From positions 2,382,501-2,446,500 of the forward strand of contig NZ_CP119967.1 in the NCBI RefSeq assembly GCF_029543085.1: a stretch of 64,000 nt of DNA, given 5' to 3'. The position numbers and the translations under genes are program-made. This DNA comes from Pseudomonas sp. A34-9. Its GTDB lineage: Bacteria > Pseudomonadota > Gammaproteobacteria > Pseudomonadales > Pseudomonadaceae. The notes beneath the pieces were generated by a model. It had not been told where the DNA came from. It did no database searches and saw only the letters and a list, made by a program, of their open reading frames with translations. The first letter of the stretch is position 1, and every line of letters starts with the position of its first letter. This document shows, piece by piece, positions 23,388 to 32,075 of the stretch.

Positions 23388-24037
23388 GCAAATACTCGGG
23401 CCTCAACGGCAGCTTTGCCGAGAACATCCGCCAGTTTGCCGAGCAGGCCCAGACAGGGCTCGACGCCACCTTCCGCGAAATCGTGATCGAGATCGGCAGC
23501 AGCGTCATCCGCATGTCACCGGTGGGTAACCCCGAGATCTGGGCCGCGAACGTGGCGCATCGCGCTACCAACACCCGTGCCGCTGATCACTACGATTTCA
23601 AGGTCGCCGTGCGCAACACCCTCATCAATCTCGATGAGAACAACTTCACCAAGGCCGGGAAGCTTAAGCGCGGCGTGAAGTACGCCAAGCCGCTGACAAA
23701 GGCTGAGCGAGACCAGAACTTCAACGTGAACGGACTGGTTGCCGGCAAGGATTACGTCGGCGGCCGGTTCCGCGGTAACTGGCAATTCTCGATCGGGGCG
23801 CCGGCTGAAGGTGAGCTTGATCAGGTCGATCCGGCCGGCGGCGTCACGCTGGCGAAGCTTAGGCTTCAGGTCGAACAGCTGACCATCGGGCAAACGGCGT
23901 ACATCGTGAACAACCTGCCATATGCGGTGCCGCTCGAGTACGGCCATTCCAAACAGGCACCGGGCGGCATGGTGCGCATAACCCTCGCGCGGTTCCAGCA
24001 GATCGTCGACGAAGCCATCAGGAACAACCAGGTATGA
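23384..24037 (+). CDS. Tail completion / HK97 gp10-like protein
   Basis: 217 residues starting at GTG. The C-terminal YIVNNLPYAVPLEYGHSKQA and PGGMVRITLARFQ are the typical end of HK97 gp10-family neck proteins. The N-terminal helix (ENIRQFAEQAQTGLDATFRE) is also typical. Coupled by four-base overlaps to both neighbours. Confidence 0.83.
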   Translation: MSKYSGLNGSFAENIRQFAEQAQTGLDATFREIVIEIGSSVIRMSPVGNPEIWAANVAHRATNTRAADHYDFKVAVRNTLINLDENNFTKAGKLKRGVKYAKPLTKAERDQNFNVNGLVAGKDYVGGRFRGNWQFSIGAPAEGELDQVDPAGGVTLAKLRLQVEQLTIGQTAYIVNNLPYAVPLEYGHSKQAPGGMVRITLARFQQIVDEAIRNNQV

Positions 24038-24450
24038 GCCACAACATCATCGCTTCGATCTACGAAGCCAGACTGATTGCCTGGGCGAAAGCGCTGCCGG
24101 TGCCCATCAAGGTTGTCGTCGAGAACGAGACCTATGAGCCTGGAACTGGCGTCACCTACCTGCGAGCTTTCACTCTGCCGGGCGACACCGCAAGCGGCAC
24201 GCTCGGCGGTGATCACAAGCTGTTCACGGGGGTGTTTCAGGTCAGCATCGTGACACCAGCAGGGAAGTATCGCGGCGCGGCGGGCGCGCTGGCTGACCAG
24301 ATCGCCGCGCTGTTTCCGCTGTACGAGCGAATCACGAAGAATGCACTGACCGTGGTGACCATGACGCCAGTCGATCAAGGGCCAGGTATCCCAGACGACA
24401 CGACCTACACCGTTCCGGTTTCGTTCGCGTACCGCGCCGACACCAACTAA
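24034..24450 (+). CDS. Tail terminator, DUF4128 type
   Basis: 138 residues. The pattern (IYEARLIAWAKALPVPIKVV, YLRAFTLPGDT, FTGVFQVSIVTPAGKYRGAA, DQIAALFP) matches the DUF4128 / lambda gpU-like tail terminators that cap the tail tube. Last gene before a terminator hairpin and the tube gene. Confidence 0.8.
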   Translation: MSHNIIASIYEARLIAWAKALPVPIKVVVENETYEPGTGVTYLRAFTLPGDTASGTLGGDHKLFTGVFQVSIVTPAGKYRGAAGALADQIAALFPLYERITKNALTVVTMTPVDQGPGIPDDTTYTVPVSFAYRADTN

Positions 24451-24472
24451 TCCGCCCATTGGGCAAACCCAG

Positions 24473-24494
24473 AACCCGCCATTGAGCGGGTTTT
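24473..24494 (+). terminator. Terminator hairpin upstream of the tail tube gene
   Basis: AACCCGC (24473-24479), loop, GCGGGTT (24486-24492), TT. It lies 27 bases before the tail tube ATG. Placed inside the late operon, it would need antitermination or partial read-through. Confidence 0.7.
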
Positions 24495-24520
24495 GTCATT
24501 TCTGAAGAGAGGAAAACCCC

Positions 24521-25177
24521 ATGGCCGGCATTCAAATGCCCAACGGCGCGACGTTCGAAATTGCTTCCGCCTATGGCGCTGCAATCCCATTCACCGCCCT
24601 GACCAATGCCAATCCGGCAGTGGCGACCGCTGCAGCGCACGGACTGGCCGAAGGCGACATTGTCGCTCTCAGCTCTGGCTGGACCCGTCTGGACGGCCGC
24701 GCCGTGCAAGTCGGCGAGATTGCCAGCGGCACCTTTGCGCTCGATGGCGTGAACACCACGAACATTCAGCAGTATCCGGCCGGCTCGGGCGTCGGTGCCG
24801 CTCGCGAGGTGACGACCTTCACCGAGATCTCGAAAATCACCGAGCTCGGCTCGAGCGGCGGCGACCAGCAGTTTCTGACGTTCGGCTTCCTGGCTGACGA
24901 TGATGACCGCCAGATGCCGACGACCAAGAACCCGATCACGCTGACCATCACGGTCGCCGACGAGCCGTCGCAGCCCTATGTCGATGTTTGCGAGGAGGCT
25001 GACGACGACAAGCAGGCCCGCGTTCTACGCCTGAACCTGCCGGGCGGCAGCCGCATCATCTACAACGGCTACGTCTCAATCACTTCGACCCCGACCATGT
25101 CGCGCAACAACCTGATGACCCGCGTTATCAGCATCGCGCTGACCGGTCGCCCAACCCGTTACAGCGCCTCGGCGTAA
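24521..25177 (+). CDS. Major tail tube protein
   Basis: 218 residues. The N-terminal part (MPNGATFEIASAYGAAIPFT, HGLAEGDIVALSSGWTRLDG) and the later FTEISKITELGSSGGDQQFL match the lambda gpV-type tail tube family. It polymerises around the tape measure. It is directly followed by the chaperone genes as in lambda V-G-T. Confidence 0.88.
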   Translation: MAGIQMPNGATFEIASAYGAAIPFTALTNANPAVATAAAHGLAEGDIVALSSGWTRLDGRAVQVGEIASGTFALDGVNTTNIQQYPAGSGVGAAREVTTFTEISKITELGSSGGDQQFLTFGFLADDDDRQMPTTKNPITLTITVADEPSQPYVDVCEEADDDKQARVLRLNLPGGSRIIYNGYVSITSTPTMSRNNLMTRVISIALTGRPTRYSASA

Positions 25178-25186
25178 GGAAGGCAC

Positions 25187-25567
25187 ATGGCAAAGTTCAC
25201 ACTCGTCCGGAATCCAACCTTCAACCACGTCGTCATGCTGCCAACGGTAGGTGGTGACCCGGTCAGCGTCGAGTTCGAGTTCAAATATCGCGATCGCACC
25301 GAACTCGCCGGGCTCTACGCGGAGTGGGGTGAGCGTCACAAGGCGCTCAAGGAGAAAGCGGAAGAGGCCGGCATTGAGCAGTTCACGGCTTTGCTGATTG
25401 ATCTGCAGGTCGAGCAGTTGAAGGCGATTGTCGCCGGCTGGGATATCGCCGAAGAGTTCAACGACGAAAACCTGCGCATCCTGGTCAAATCAATCGCCGC
25501 CACGCCGGGCGCGGTGCTGGCCGCTTATTCCGATGCCTTCAGCAACGCACGCCTGGGAAACTCCTAA
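25187..25567 (+). CDS. Tail assembly chaperone G
   Basis: 126 residues. An N-terminal beta part (FTLVRNPTFNHVVMLPTVGG, SVEFEFKYRDRTELA) and a helical C-terminus match lambda-type gpG chaperones. It ends at TAA 25565-25567, four bases after a GGGAAAC slippery site. A fraction of ribosomes should shift -1 there to make the longer GT product. It coats the tape measure during tail assembly. Confidence 0.85.
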   Translation: MAKFTLVRNPTFNHVVMLPTVGGDPVSVEFEFKYRDRTELAGLYAEWGERHKALKEKAEEAGIEQFTALLIDLQVEQLKAIVAGWDIAEEFNDENLRILVKSIAATPGAVLAAYSDAFSNARLGNS

Positions 25568-25884
25568 GCGTCTCCCGCAAGCTGTACGAGGCGGGGCCGT
25601 CAGCCGAATCGCTGGCGGCCTTCGGCCTTTCTCTTCGTGACATACCCGATGAGGTCTGCGAGGTCTGGCCTGATGTGTGGCAAGCCTTCAAGGTCTTCGA
25701 GGCCATGGGCACCCAGTGGCGTACAGGCGCGTGCGGCGCTACCGGACTCGATTACACGTCAATTCGCCATGTCGCCGGCTTCCTCGGGCTTACCCGGTCG
25801 GAGGTCGCCGACGTCTTTCCAGATATCCGCGTCATGGAAGCCGAAGCCCTGCGGGTGATGGCGGAACAGAGGGACAGTAAATGA
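25187..25884 (+). CDS. Tail assembly chaperone GT, made by -1 frameshift
   Basis: Reading 25187-25561 and then 25561-25884 gives a 232-residue fusion. After the slip the frame stays open through RKLYEAGPSAESLAAFGLSL, WPDVWQAFKVFEAMGTQWRT and a helical T domain to the stop, which overlaps the tape measure start by four bases. The T frame (first in-frame ATG only at 25675) has no good ribosome site of its own near its beginning. This matches the lambda G/GT arrangement, where GT links the tube protein to the tape measure. Confidence 0.88.
25555..25561 (+). other. Programmed -1 frameshift slippery heptamer
   Basis: GGGAAAC at 25555-25561 reads G GGA AAC in the G frame, the X XXY YYZ form of canonical -1 slippery sites; lambda uses GGGAAAG at the same place. 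The zero-frame stop follows one codon later. Confidence 0.88.
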
Positions 25885-28800
25885 GCACCACCTTCGCGTC
25901 CCTCGGTATCGAGGTGAACTCCTCGTCGGCATCCAAGGCGGCTGACGATCTCGACAAGTTGGTCGACTCGGCGGTCGATGCCGAAAAGGCGATTGATGAT
26001 CTCGGCAAGTCGGGCGAAGGCCTGGCCAATACCGGCAAGAAGATCAGCCAGGCCGAGAACGAGGCTGCTCAGGGCATCGACAAGGCCACGGGCGCCAAAG
26101 AGCGTCAGGTCGATGCCAGCCGCAAGGCAGGTGCCAGCGCGGCCAGTGAAATCGCAATCATCAGCCAGCTCGACAAGGCGATGTCCGGCAACATCGGCAG
26201 CATGGAGCAACTGATCCAGGCTGAAGGCTTGCTTGAGCGAGCCAGGAAGGGCGGTCTTGTCACGATTGAACAGCAGGAGGCTTATCAGGACCGGCTCGGA
26301 AAATCCTTCGATAAGATCGAAAAAGCTGAAACCAAGGAGGTGGCGCAGAAGCAACGGCTGATCGAGGCTGAAAACCGCCGGATCGAAGCGCTGAAACGGA
26401 CTGTAAATGGCATTGATCCGGTCACGGACAAGCTTGCCAAGCTTGAGGCTCGTGAGCGGGCTCTCAACGAACTGCACAAGATCGGTGAGTATGGCGCTGT
26501 TCGTTACAACGAAGCATTGGCAAAAATTGGAAAGGAGCGCTCCGGTCTCACCGCGACAGAAACTGCATTCGACAAGCTGAAGCTCGGCACCCGCCAGGCG
26601 CAAGAAAACGTGATGCAGCTGACCAATGCCCTGCAGTCCGGGGATTGGGGGAGTGGTGCGCGGGCTGTCGCTCAGTTGGGCGCCGGTGCGGGTGCGTCTG
26701 CCAAGAGCCTGGCTGCAGCACTGATTCCCGCCGGCTTGCTGGCCGGTGTCCTCGGCGCGCTGGGCTATGCCTACTTCGACGCGCAGAAGCAGGCCCGCGA
26801 GTTCAACGTCGCCATCAACGGCGGATCGAACGATGCCGGTCAGAGCATTGCCAGCCTCAAGGTGATGGCCGATACCGCCGGGGCGATCACTGAGAACTTT
26901 GCAGGCGCTCGCGAGGCGGTGATTGCACTGGCTTCCGGTGCCGCTACCAGCGGCGTCCAAATGCAGAACCTGGCTCAGGCCGCCGCAGCAATTGGTGAGG
27001 TGACAGGGAAGGGCGCTGGAGGCATCGCCAAGTCGCTCGCGAATGCCGGTGACACCGCCACAGAAGCCGCGGAGAAGATCAGCGACCAGTATGGGCTGCT
27101 CACCTACGAGCAGTACCAGACGATCAAGGCGATTGATGATCAGGGCGATCATCAGCGAGCGCTGGACACCCTGAGTGAAGATCTCAATCAGTCGGCCCAG
27201 GAGCGCTTGAAGCATTACCGCGAATCCCTGTCCGATATCGAACGCGATTGGGATCGGGTGAAGGTGGCCATCAAGGGCGCCTATGCTGAAGTCAGGTCAG
27301 AGATTTTCCCTGATCTGGCAAAGCAGATTGAGATCACCCAGCGCGTGCTGGATACCCGGAAAGGGGGCGGGGTCACAGGTGCAATATCAAACGGGCTGAG
27401 CTCGCTCAATTCCTTTCTGGGGTTGAGCGACGGTGAGAACGACGACTCGACGCCGGCGCTGGAGGCCAAGCTTGCGGGGCTGAAGGCTCGTCTGTCGGCG
27501 AGCGAAAGCAATGCTGCCGCGACCGGCGAGGAGACGCGGGCGAACAAGGAATTGATCGCTGTCCAGAAGGAACTGGATAAGCAGATGGACAACCTGAATC
27601 CGCTCGCGAAGCGTCGGGACGCGTACAAGAAGCTCGACGACCAGTTCACCAAGCTCTATCAGAACGCGGAAAAGACAGGTCAGAAGTCAGCGCTGCTGGA
27701 TGGTGTTCAGTTTGACGGGAAGAAGTTTTCCGGTGGCGCCTACGACCAGTTGCGCAAGGCAATCGACGAGCAGAAAAAGGATCCCAAAGCTGCCGCGGGT
27801 AGCGTCGATCTATCCGGGTTCAATGACTCGAAAAACGCGCTCAATACCGTGCTCGCCGAGTACAAAAATGCTCAAAAGGATTTGGAGGCTTCGCAAAAGG
27901 CCGGGCTGATCTCGCAGGCTGATTATCTGCAAGCGCGTGAAGCCATGATCGGCAACGAGCGCGACGAAGTTACTGCTGCGTATGAGGCTGAGATCACCGC
28001 ACTGGAAGCGGCGAAGAGCAAAGCCGGCACATCGGCCGCACAGCGCATCCAGCTTGACCAGAAAATCGCCGACGCCCGGGCCGCCATGGTCAAGGTGCAG
28101 CAGGACGCTGACACCGAATTGAGCGTGCTGGCGAAGAACGAAGAAGGGCGGCTGAAGAAGCAGGCACAAGCAGTCAACACCTACACCAGTGCACTGCAAC
28201 AACAAGTCGAAACGCTACGCGATCAGGGTCGAAGAGCAGCGGCAGGCATTGGCCTGGGTGATCGTCAGCGAGATCTGATGAATCAGCAGAACGGCATCGA
28301 TGATCGCTTCAACCAGCAGAAGCTGGATCTGGCGAATCAGTACGGCGATGGCTCGCGCGGCATGAGCCTCGACGAGTACACGCAGAAGCTGGCGGCACTG
28401 AAGGCTACTCAGCAGGACCTGCACGATACGGTTCAAGCCAACTACGACGAGATGACAGTAGCCCAGGGCGACTGGACTGCCGGAGCCTCGTCGGCATGGC
28501 AGAACTATCTCGAGTCCGCGCAGAACGTCGCGGGGCAGACGAAAAGCCTGCTCACCAATGCGTTCAGTTCAGCAGAGGACGCTTTAGCCAGTTTCGCCAT
28601 CAACGGCAAATTCTCGTTTTCTGACTTCACCAAGTCGGTGTTGGCGGATATGGCGAAGATCGCTACCCGACAGGCTACGTCACAAGGGCTCAGCGCGCTG
28701 TTCGGTATTGCCGCATCCGCGGCTGGTTCCTACTTCGGTGGTGGTGGCGGGAATGGCCTCGCGGCTGGTTCTGCCGGTGCTGTTTCGTCAGATCTTGGAG

Positions 28801-29210
28801 CTTCGCAGGCTGGCTATACCGGTATCGATTTTTCTGGATACCGAGCGGCTGGCGGACCTGTTGCGCCGAACTCTCTGTACGAAGTCAACGAACTGGGGCC
28901 GGAGCTCTATAACGAGGGCGGACGGTCGTTCCTGATGACGGGTGCAAATGGTGGGAGCGTTACGCCGCTGACTACCGGTGGCGGGCCTGCGCTGGCTGCG
29001 ATGTCCGGTGGTGGCGGCAACACGTACAACTTTCCGGTGGCGGTCTCGGTGCAGACATCTGGGGGCGACGGGGCGGGTGTTTCGCAAGAGACAACCAACC
29101 AGCTCGGCAAGAGCATCCAGCAGGCAGCCAAAACCGAAGCGGAAACCGCGATTGCCAGAGCGTTGCAGCCGGGCGGTTCGATCTGGCGCCTGACAAATGG
29201 GAGGGCCTGA
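25881..29210 (+). CDS. Tape measure protein
   Basis: 1109 residues. Long helical and Gln/Lys/Ala-rich stretches cover much of the protein (coiled coils at about 10-130, 530-650, 700-800). Hydrophobic segments near 265-300 (AGASAKSLAAALIPAGLLAG) are typical of tape measures that also insert in the membrane. The end has the lambda-H like segment (NAFSSAEDALASFAINGKFS, FTKSVLADMAKIATRQATSQ). Its length sets the tail length. Confidence 0.93.
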   Translation: MSTTFASLGIEVNSSSASKAADDLDKLVDSAVDAEKAIDDLGKSGEGLANTGKKISQAENEAAQGIDKATGAKERQVDASRKAGASAASEIAIISQLDKAMSGNIGSMEQLIQAEGLLERARKGGLVTIEQQEAYQDRLGKSFDKIEKAETKEVAQKQRLIEAENRRIEALKRTVNGIDPVTDKLAKLEARERALNELHKIGEYGAVRYNEALAKIGKERSGLTATETAFDKLKLGTRQAQENVMQLTNALQSGDWGSGARAVAQLGAGAGASAKSLAAALIPAGLLAGVLGALGYAYFDAQKQAREFNVAINGGSNDAGQSIASLKVMADTAGAITENFAGAREAVIALASGAATSGVQMQNLAQAAAAIGEVTGKGAGGIAKSLANAGDTATEAAEKISDQYGLLTYEQYQTIKAIDDQGDHQRALDTLSEDLNQSAQERLKHYRESLSDIERDWDRVKVAIKGAYAEVRSEIFPDLAKQIEITQRVLDTRKGGGVTGAISNGLSSLNSFLGLSDGENDDSTPALEAKLAGLKARLSASESNAAATGEETRANKELIAVQKELDKQMDNLNPLAKRRDAYKKLDDQFTKLYQNAEKTGQKSALLDGVQFDGKKFSGGAYDQLRKAIDEQKKDPKAAAGSVDLSGFNDSKNALNTVLAEYKNAQKDLEASQKAGLISQADYLQAREAMIGNERDEVTAAYEAEITALEAAKSKAGTSAAQRIQLDQKIADARAAMVKVQQDADTELSVLAKNEEGRLKKQAQAVNTYTSALQQQVETLRDQGRRAAAGIGLGDRQRDLMNQQNGIDDRFNQQKLDLANQYGDGSRGMSLDEYTQKLAALKATQQDLHDTVQANYDEMTVAQGDWTAGASSAWQNYLESAQNVAGQTKSLLTNAFSSAEDALASFAINGKFSFSDFTKSVLADMAKIATRQATSQGLSALFGIAASAAGSYFGGGGGNGLAAGSAGAVSSDLGASQAGYTGIDFSGYRAAGGPVAPNSLYEVNELGPELYNEGGRSFLMTGANGGSVTPLTTGGGPALAAMSGGGGNTYNFPVAVSVQTSGGDGAGVSQETTNQLGKSIQQAAKTEAETAIARALQPGGSIWRLTNGRA

Positions 29211-29548
29211 TGGCCATCGAGAAATTCACCTGGCCAACCGAGCGCGGGGAAACACCCGACATCAATTATCGGGTGCGCACCTCGAAGTTCGGCAACGGCT
29301 ACGCGCAGAACGTCGGCGACGGCCCGAACAACAAAGAGGACTCGTACCCGGTTACCTGCGTAGGTCAAAAGGCCAAGGTGCTGGAGATCATGGCTTTCCT
29401 CGATCGGCACGCCGGGGCGAAGGCGTTTTTCTGGACAACCCCGCTCGGCGAGCTCGGGCTGTTCACCTGCAAAAATCCCGCTCCCACACCAATGGGCGGC
29501 GGCGTCTTCAAACTCACCGCGACATTCGAGCGGGCATTCCAACCATAA
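29210..29548 (+). CDS. Minor tail protein M
   Basis: 112 residues. FTWPTERGETPDINYRVRTS, FGNGYAQNVGDGPNNKEDSY and AFFWTTPLGELGLFTCKNP match lambda gpM-family tail tip proteins. Starts in the stop of the tape measure gene (TGATGG). Confidence 0.88.
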   Translation: MAIEKFTWPTERGETPDINYRVRTSKFGNGYAQNVGDGPNNKEDSYPVTCVGQKAKVLEIMAFLDRHAGAKAFFWTTPLGELGLFTCKNPAPTPMGGGVFKLTATFERAFQP

Positions 29549-29557
29549 GGGGTAATC

Positions 29558-30337
29558 ATGCCGCTGATCAGTGACATCCAGGTGCTTGAGCCTGGCAGCG
29601 AAGTGCTGCTCTTTGAATTGGACGGCACCGACTACGGCGCGGATGTTCTGCGCTTCCACGGGCACGCGATTCCGCACACTTCGGCCGAGTTGCACGCGAT
29701 TCCGCACACTTCGGCCGAGTTGATTGCCGCCGGCGACGACGCGGACCAGCTGCCGGCGAAGGGAATTTATTGGCAGGGCAACGAGTACAGCGCCTGGCCG
29801 ATGCAGATCGACGGCATCGAGGCGAACGGCGACGGTACCGCGGTGCGGCCAACGCTGTCGGTCGGCAACGTTAACGGGCGCATCACTGCGCTCTGTCTGG
29901 CGTTCGAGGATCTGCTCGAGTTCAAGCTGACCATGCGTCACACGCTGGGCACGTACCTGGACGCGGCGAACTTCCCAGCCGGCAACCCAACGGCAGATCC
30001 AACCCAAGAGTCGATCGAGGTCTGGTACATCGACCAGAAGACGAACGAGGACGGGGAAACGGTCAGTTGGGAGCTTGCCAGCCCGGGCGATGTCGGTAAC
30101 GAGTCCATCGGCCGGCAGGCTACGACGCTGTGCCATTGGTGCCTCACTGGCGGTTACCGAGGGCCGAACTGCGGCTACACCGGCCCCTACGTGACCAAGG
30201 ACGGCGTCGTTACTGACAATCCTGAACTCGACGAGTGCGACGCCACGCTGGGCAAGGGTTGCATCCCACGCTTCGGCGAGGGCAACCCGCTGCCTTTCGG
30301 TGGCTTCCCGGCCGTTTCGCTGATCGCACGGAGCTGA
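29558..30337 (+). CDS. Minor tail protein L with an internal tandem duplication
   Basis: 259 residues. Matches lambda gpL: VLEPGSEVLLFELDGTDYGA at the start, and four cysteines (CHWC, NCGY, CDATLGKGC) in the C-terminal part where gpL binds an iron-sulphur cluster. Residues about 36-55 contain HAIPHTSAEL twice, from a perfect 30-bp tandem repeat. The repeat stays in frame, so the protein is probably functional with a 10-residue insertion. Confidence 0.88.
   Translation: MPLISDIQVLEPGSEVLLFELDGTDYGADVLRFHGHAIPHTSAELHAIPHTSAELIAAGDDADQLPAKGIYWQGNEYSAWPMQIDGIEANGDGTAVRPTLSVGNVNGRITALCLAFEDLLEFKLTMRHTLGTYLDAANFPAGNPTADPTQESIEVWYIDQKTNEDGETVSWELASPGDVGNESIGRQATTLCHWCLTGGYRGPNCGYTGPYVTKDGVVTDNPELDECDATLGKGCIPRFGEGNPLPFGGFPAVSLIARS
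29663..29722 (+). repeat. Perfect 30-bp tandem duplication inside tail gene L
   Basis: Bases 29663-29692 and 29693-29722 are identical (CACGCGATTCCGCACACTTC...). The absence of any difference suggests a recent in-frame slippage event. Confidence 0.9.
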
Positions 30338-30338
30338 C

Positions 30339-31103
30339 ATGCGCAAGCACATTCTGAACGCGATCCAGGCGCACGCGGCGGCCGAGTACCCGAAGGAGTG
30401 CTGCGGCCTGCTGCTGGGCATCGGTCGCAAGCAGCAGTACTACCCGTGCCGCAACGTCTCGACCGAGCCGAACGAAGAGTTCCGGATCGATCCCGAGGAG
30501 TACGCGGCGGCGGAGGACGTCGGCGAGGTGATCGGTGTGGTGCACTCGCATCCGGACGCCACCAGCAGGCCGTCACCGCGTGACCTGGCCATGTGCGAAG
30601 CGACCGCGTTGCCCTGGCACATCCTGAGCTGGCCCGAGGGCGACCTGCGTACCGTGATGCCTACCGGCGAGGTGCCGCTGCTGAAACGGCCTTTCGTCCA
30701 TGGCGCTTGGGACTGCTGGCAGGTCTGCGCCGATTGGTACAAACGCGAGTGGGGGCTGGAGTTCGAAGCCTTCAAGCGCGCCGACGGCTGGTGGGAGAGC
30801 AAGGACAACACCAGCCTTTACGAAGCGAACTACGAAGCCGCCGGCTTCTACCGGGTCGACCAGCCGCAGCGTGGCGACATGATCGTAATGGAAGTAGGGC
30901 GGACGGTTTACCCGAATCATGCCGGGATCTTTCTCGGCGCTGATCCAGCGCTGCCAAGTGAGGACGCGGCAACATTCGGCCCTGGACCATTCCTACTGCA
31001 TCACCTATACGGCCGACCATCGGAGGTCATTGTCTTCGGCGGGCCGTGGCTCGACCGTACACGCCTGATTCTCAGGCACAAAGATGCACAACCAAGCACA
31101 TGA
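30339..31103 (+). CDS. Tail tip protein K: JAMM/MPN peptidase plus NlpC/P60 hydrolase
   Basis: 254 residues. The N-terminal MPN/JAMM domain has the metal motif HSHPDATSRPSPRD; the C-terminal NlpC/P60 domain has WDCWQVCADW (catalytic Cys) and YPNHAGIFLG (catalytic His). This is the lambda gpK arrangement, used in tail tip assembly and cell-wall passage. In lambda, I follows directly, but here a 3.8-kb cargo cluster lies between K and I. Confidence 0.92.
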   Translation: MRKHILNAIQAHAAAEYPKECCGLLLGIGRKQQYYPCRNVSTEPNEEFRIDPEEYAAAEDVGEVIGVVHSHPDATSRPSPRDLAMCEATALPWHILSWPEGDLRTVMPTGEVPLLKRPFVHGAWDCWQVCADWYKREWGLEFEAFKRADGWWESKDNTSLYEANYEAAGFYRVDQPQRGDMIVMEVGRTVYPNHAGIFLGADPALPSEDAATFGPGPFLLHHLYGRPSEVIVFGGPWLDRTRLILRHKDAQPST

Positions 31104-31131
31104 GATGCGGCACAGCCGCTGGAGAAAGAGA

Positions 31132-31239
31132 TGAAAAGCGCAATCGAATCAGCAGAAAAAACCGCCAGCGGCAAGCCGGTCTGGCGGCTTACAAAGAGTG
31201 GAAATTTAGAGATTAATTGCGGGTCTTGTCCGCGTTGAG
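31132..31239 (+). CDS. Possible 35-residue small gene
   Basis: ATG 31132 has GGAG 6 bases upstream. The peptide begins MKSAIESAEKTASGKPVWRL and contains a CGSC pair near its end. It overlaps the end of the convergent 31213 gene by 27 bases. Good ribosome site but no other support. Confidence 0.3.
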
Positions 31240-31461
31240 CATTTGTTGGAGCTGTGCCAAGTCTGTTTTCAGAATGTTCAGCGGCCATTCGTAAGCTGTT
31301 TTCGCCGCGCCGCTCTCGCAGCCTTGCGAAGGGTTATCAGTGAAATATTGAGCCGCTTTTGTGAGTGCTGCGCCGTCAAAGCCAGGTGTTGATCGAATGG
31401 TCGCAGACAGTGATACCAGCGCCATCAGCACGCCTTGCTCGAAAGGGGAAAGCTGTTCCAC
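31213..31461 (-). CDS. Hypothetical leftward cargo protein
   Basis: 82 residues, helical (SPFEQGVLMALVSLSATIRS, NILKTDLAQLQQMLNADK). GTG 31461 has GGAGG five bases upstream on the minus strand and is preferred to the TTG at 31500. Family not recognised. It belongs to the K-I cargo cluster. Confidence 0.6.
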   Translation of the reverse strand: MEQLSPFEQGVLMALVSLSATIRSTPGFDGAALTKAAQYFTDNPSQGCESGAAKTAYEWPLNILKTDLAQLQQMLNADKTRN

Positions 31462-31501
31462 ATTGACCTCCAGGTCATAAACGCGCCGAAATTGGCGCAA
31501 T

Positions 31502-31534
31502 CCCAGTCCTTGGGCTTGCAGGCAAAGGACTGGG
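31502..31534. terminator. Inverted repeat between leftward cargo genes
   Basis: CCCAGTCCTT (31502-31511) and AAGGACTGGG (31525-31534) form a perfect 10-bp stem with a 13-base loop. It lies just after the stop of the 31541-31840 gene and before the next leftward gene. No T run. Confidence 0.5.
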
Positions 31535-31540
31535 CGTTAA

Positions 31541-31840
31541 CTACTCGGTAGAGCTTGTAATTCGCCAGATTTTCTTTCGCACGTCATAGCTGAAATCAAA
31601 TTTGCTTACATGTACGGGGACTACGATAGGCTCCCCTGCATCGTTGATTGTATTGTAAGAATCAAAGATGTAGCGAAGCTCACCTTCAATCGTAATGGCA
31701 TTGCTCTTCGTCAAAATCTCTTGCGGTTTTTTTTCAAGCAGGCCAGGGTTTTTCTCACTGAAAATCAGATTAAGTCGATGTGTTTTCGCATCCTCATAAT
31801 CCTTTAGGAGATAGTCGGGGATAGTTACTGCTTTTGTCAT
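31541..31840 (-). CDS. Hypothetical leftward cargo protein
   Basis: 99 residues, mixed alpha/beta, no TM segment (TIPDYLLKDYEDAKTHRLNL, EGELRYIFDSYNTIND, VVPVHVSKFDFSYDVRKKIW). ATG 31840 follows GGAA. Its upstream region is homologous to that of the leftward gene at 35764-35988, so both seem to share a promoter module. Family not recognised. Confidence 0.65.
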   Translation of the reverse strand: MTKAVTIPDYLLKDYEDAKTHRLNLIFSEKNPGLLEKKPQEILTKSNAITIEGELRYIFDSYNTINDAGEPIVVPVHVSKFDFSYDVRKKIWRITSSTE

Positions 31841-31849
31841 CTTGCTAAT

Positions 31850-31922
31850 TCCAAGTTGTGAGGGCACAACGCTACTACGCCCCGGCCAGGCCCTGTTACT
31901 GGCTTTCCATCCACACTGGATG
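31850..31922 (-). promoter_or_regulatory. Conserved leader of a leftward cargo gene (copy A)
   Basis: GTTGTGAG, then CTACTACG, then TACTGGCTTTCCATCCACAC and GGATG (to 31922) occur in the same order and near-identical spacing upstream of the gene starting at 35988. The distal part holds CATCCACACTGGATG, a CATCC/GGATG inverted repeat. Probably the promoter or operator of the 31840 gene. Confidence 0.5.
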
Positions 31923-32075
31923 CCCGGACAGGTTGCTGGTAATAGCTTGCGATAGAAGCCTTGTCATAGAACCTTGTGAGGCGCTCGCCTCTATGAGCTG
32001 AGATCTAGGGTTGCAAGCTTTTACCGGGTACTATCTGAGACGTCATTAGGAAAATCCAACACAAGGAATACGTGC

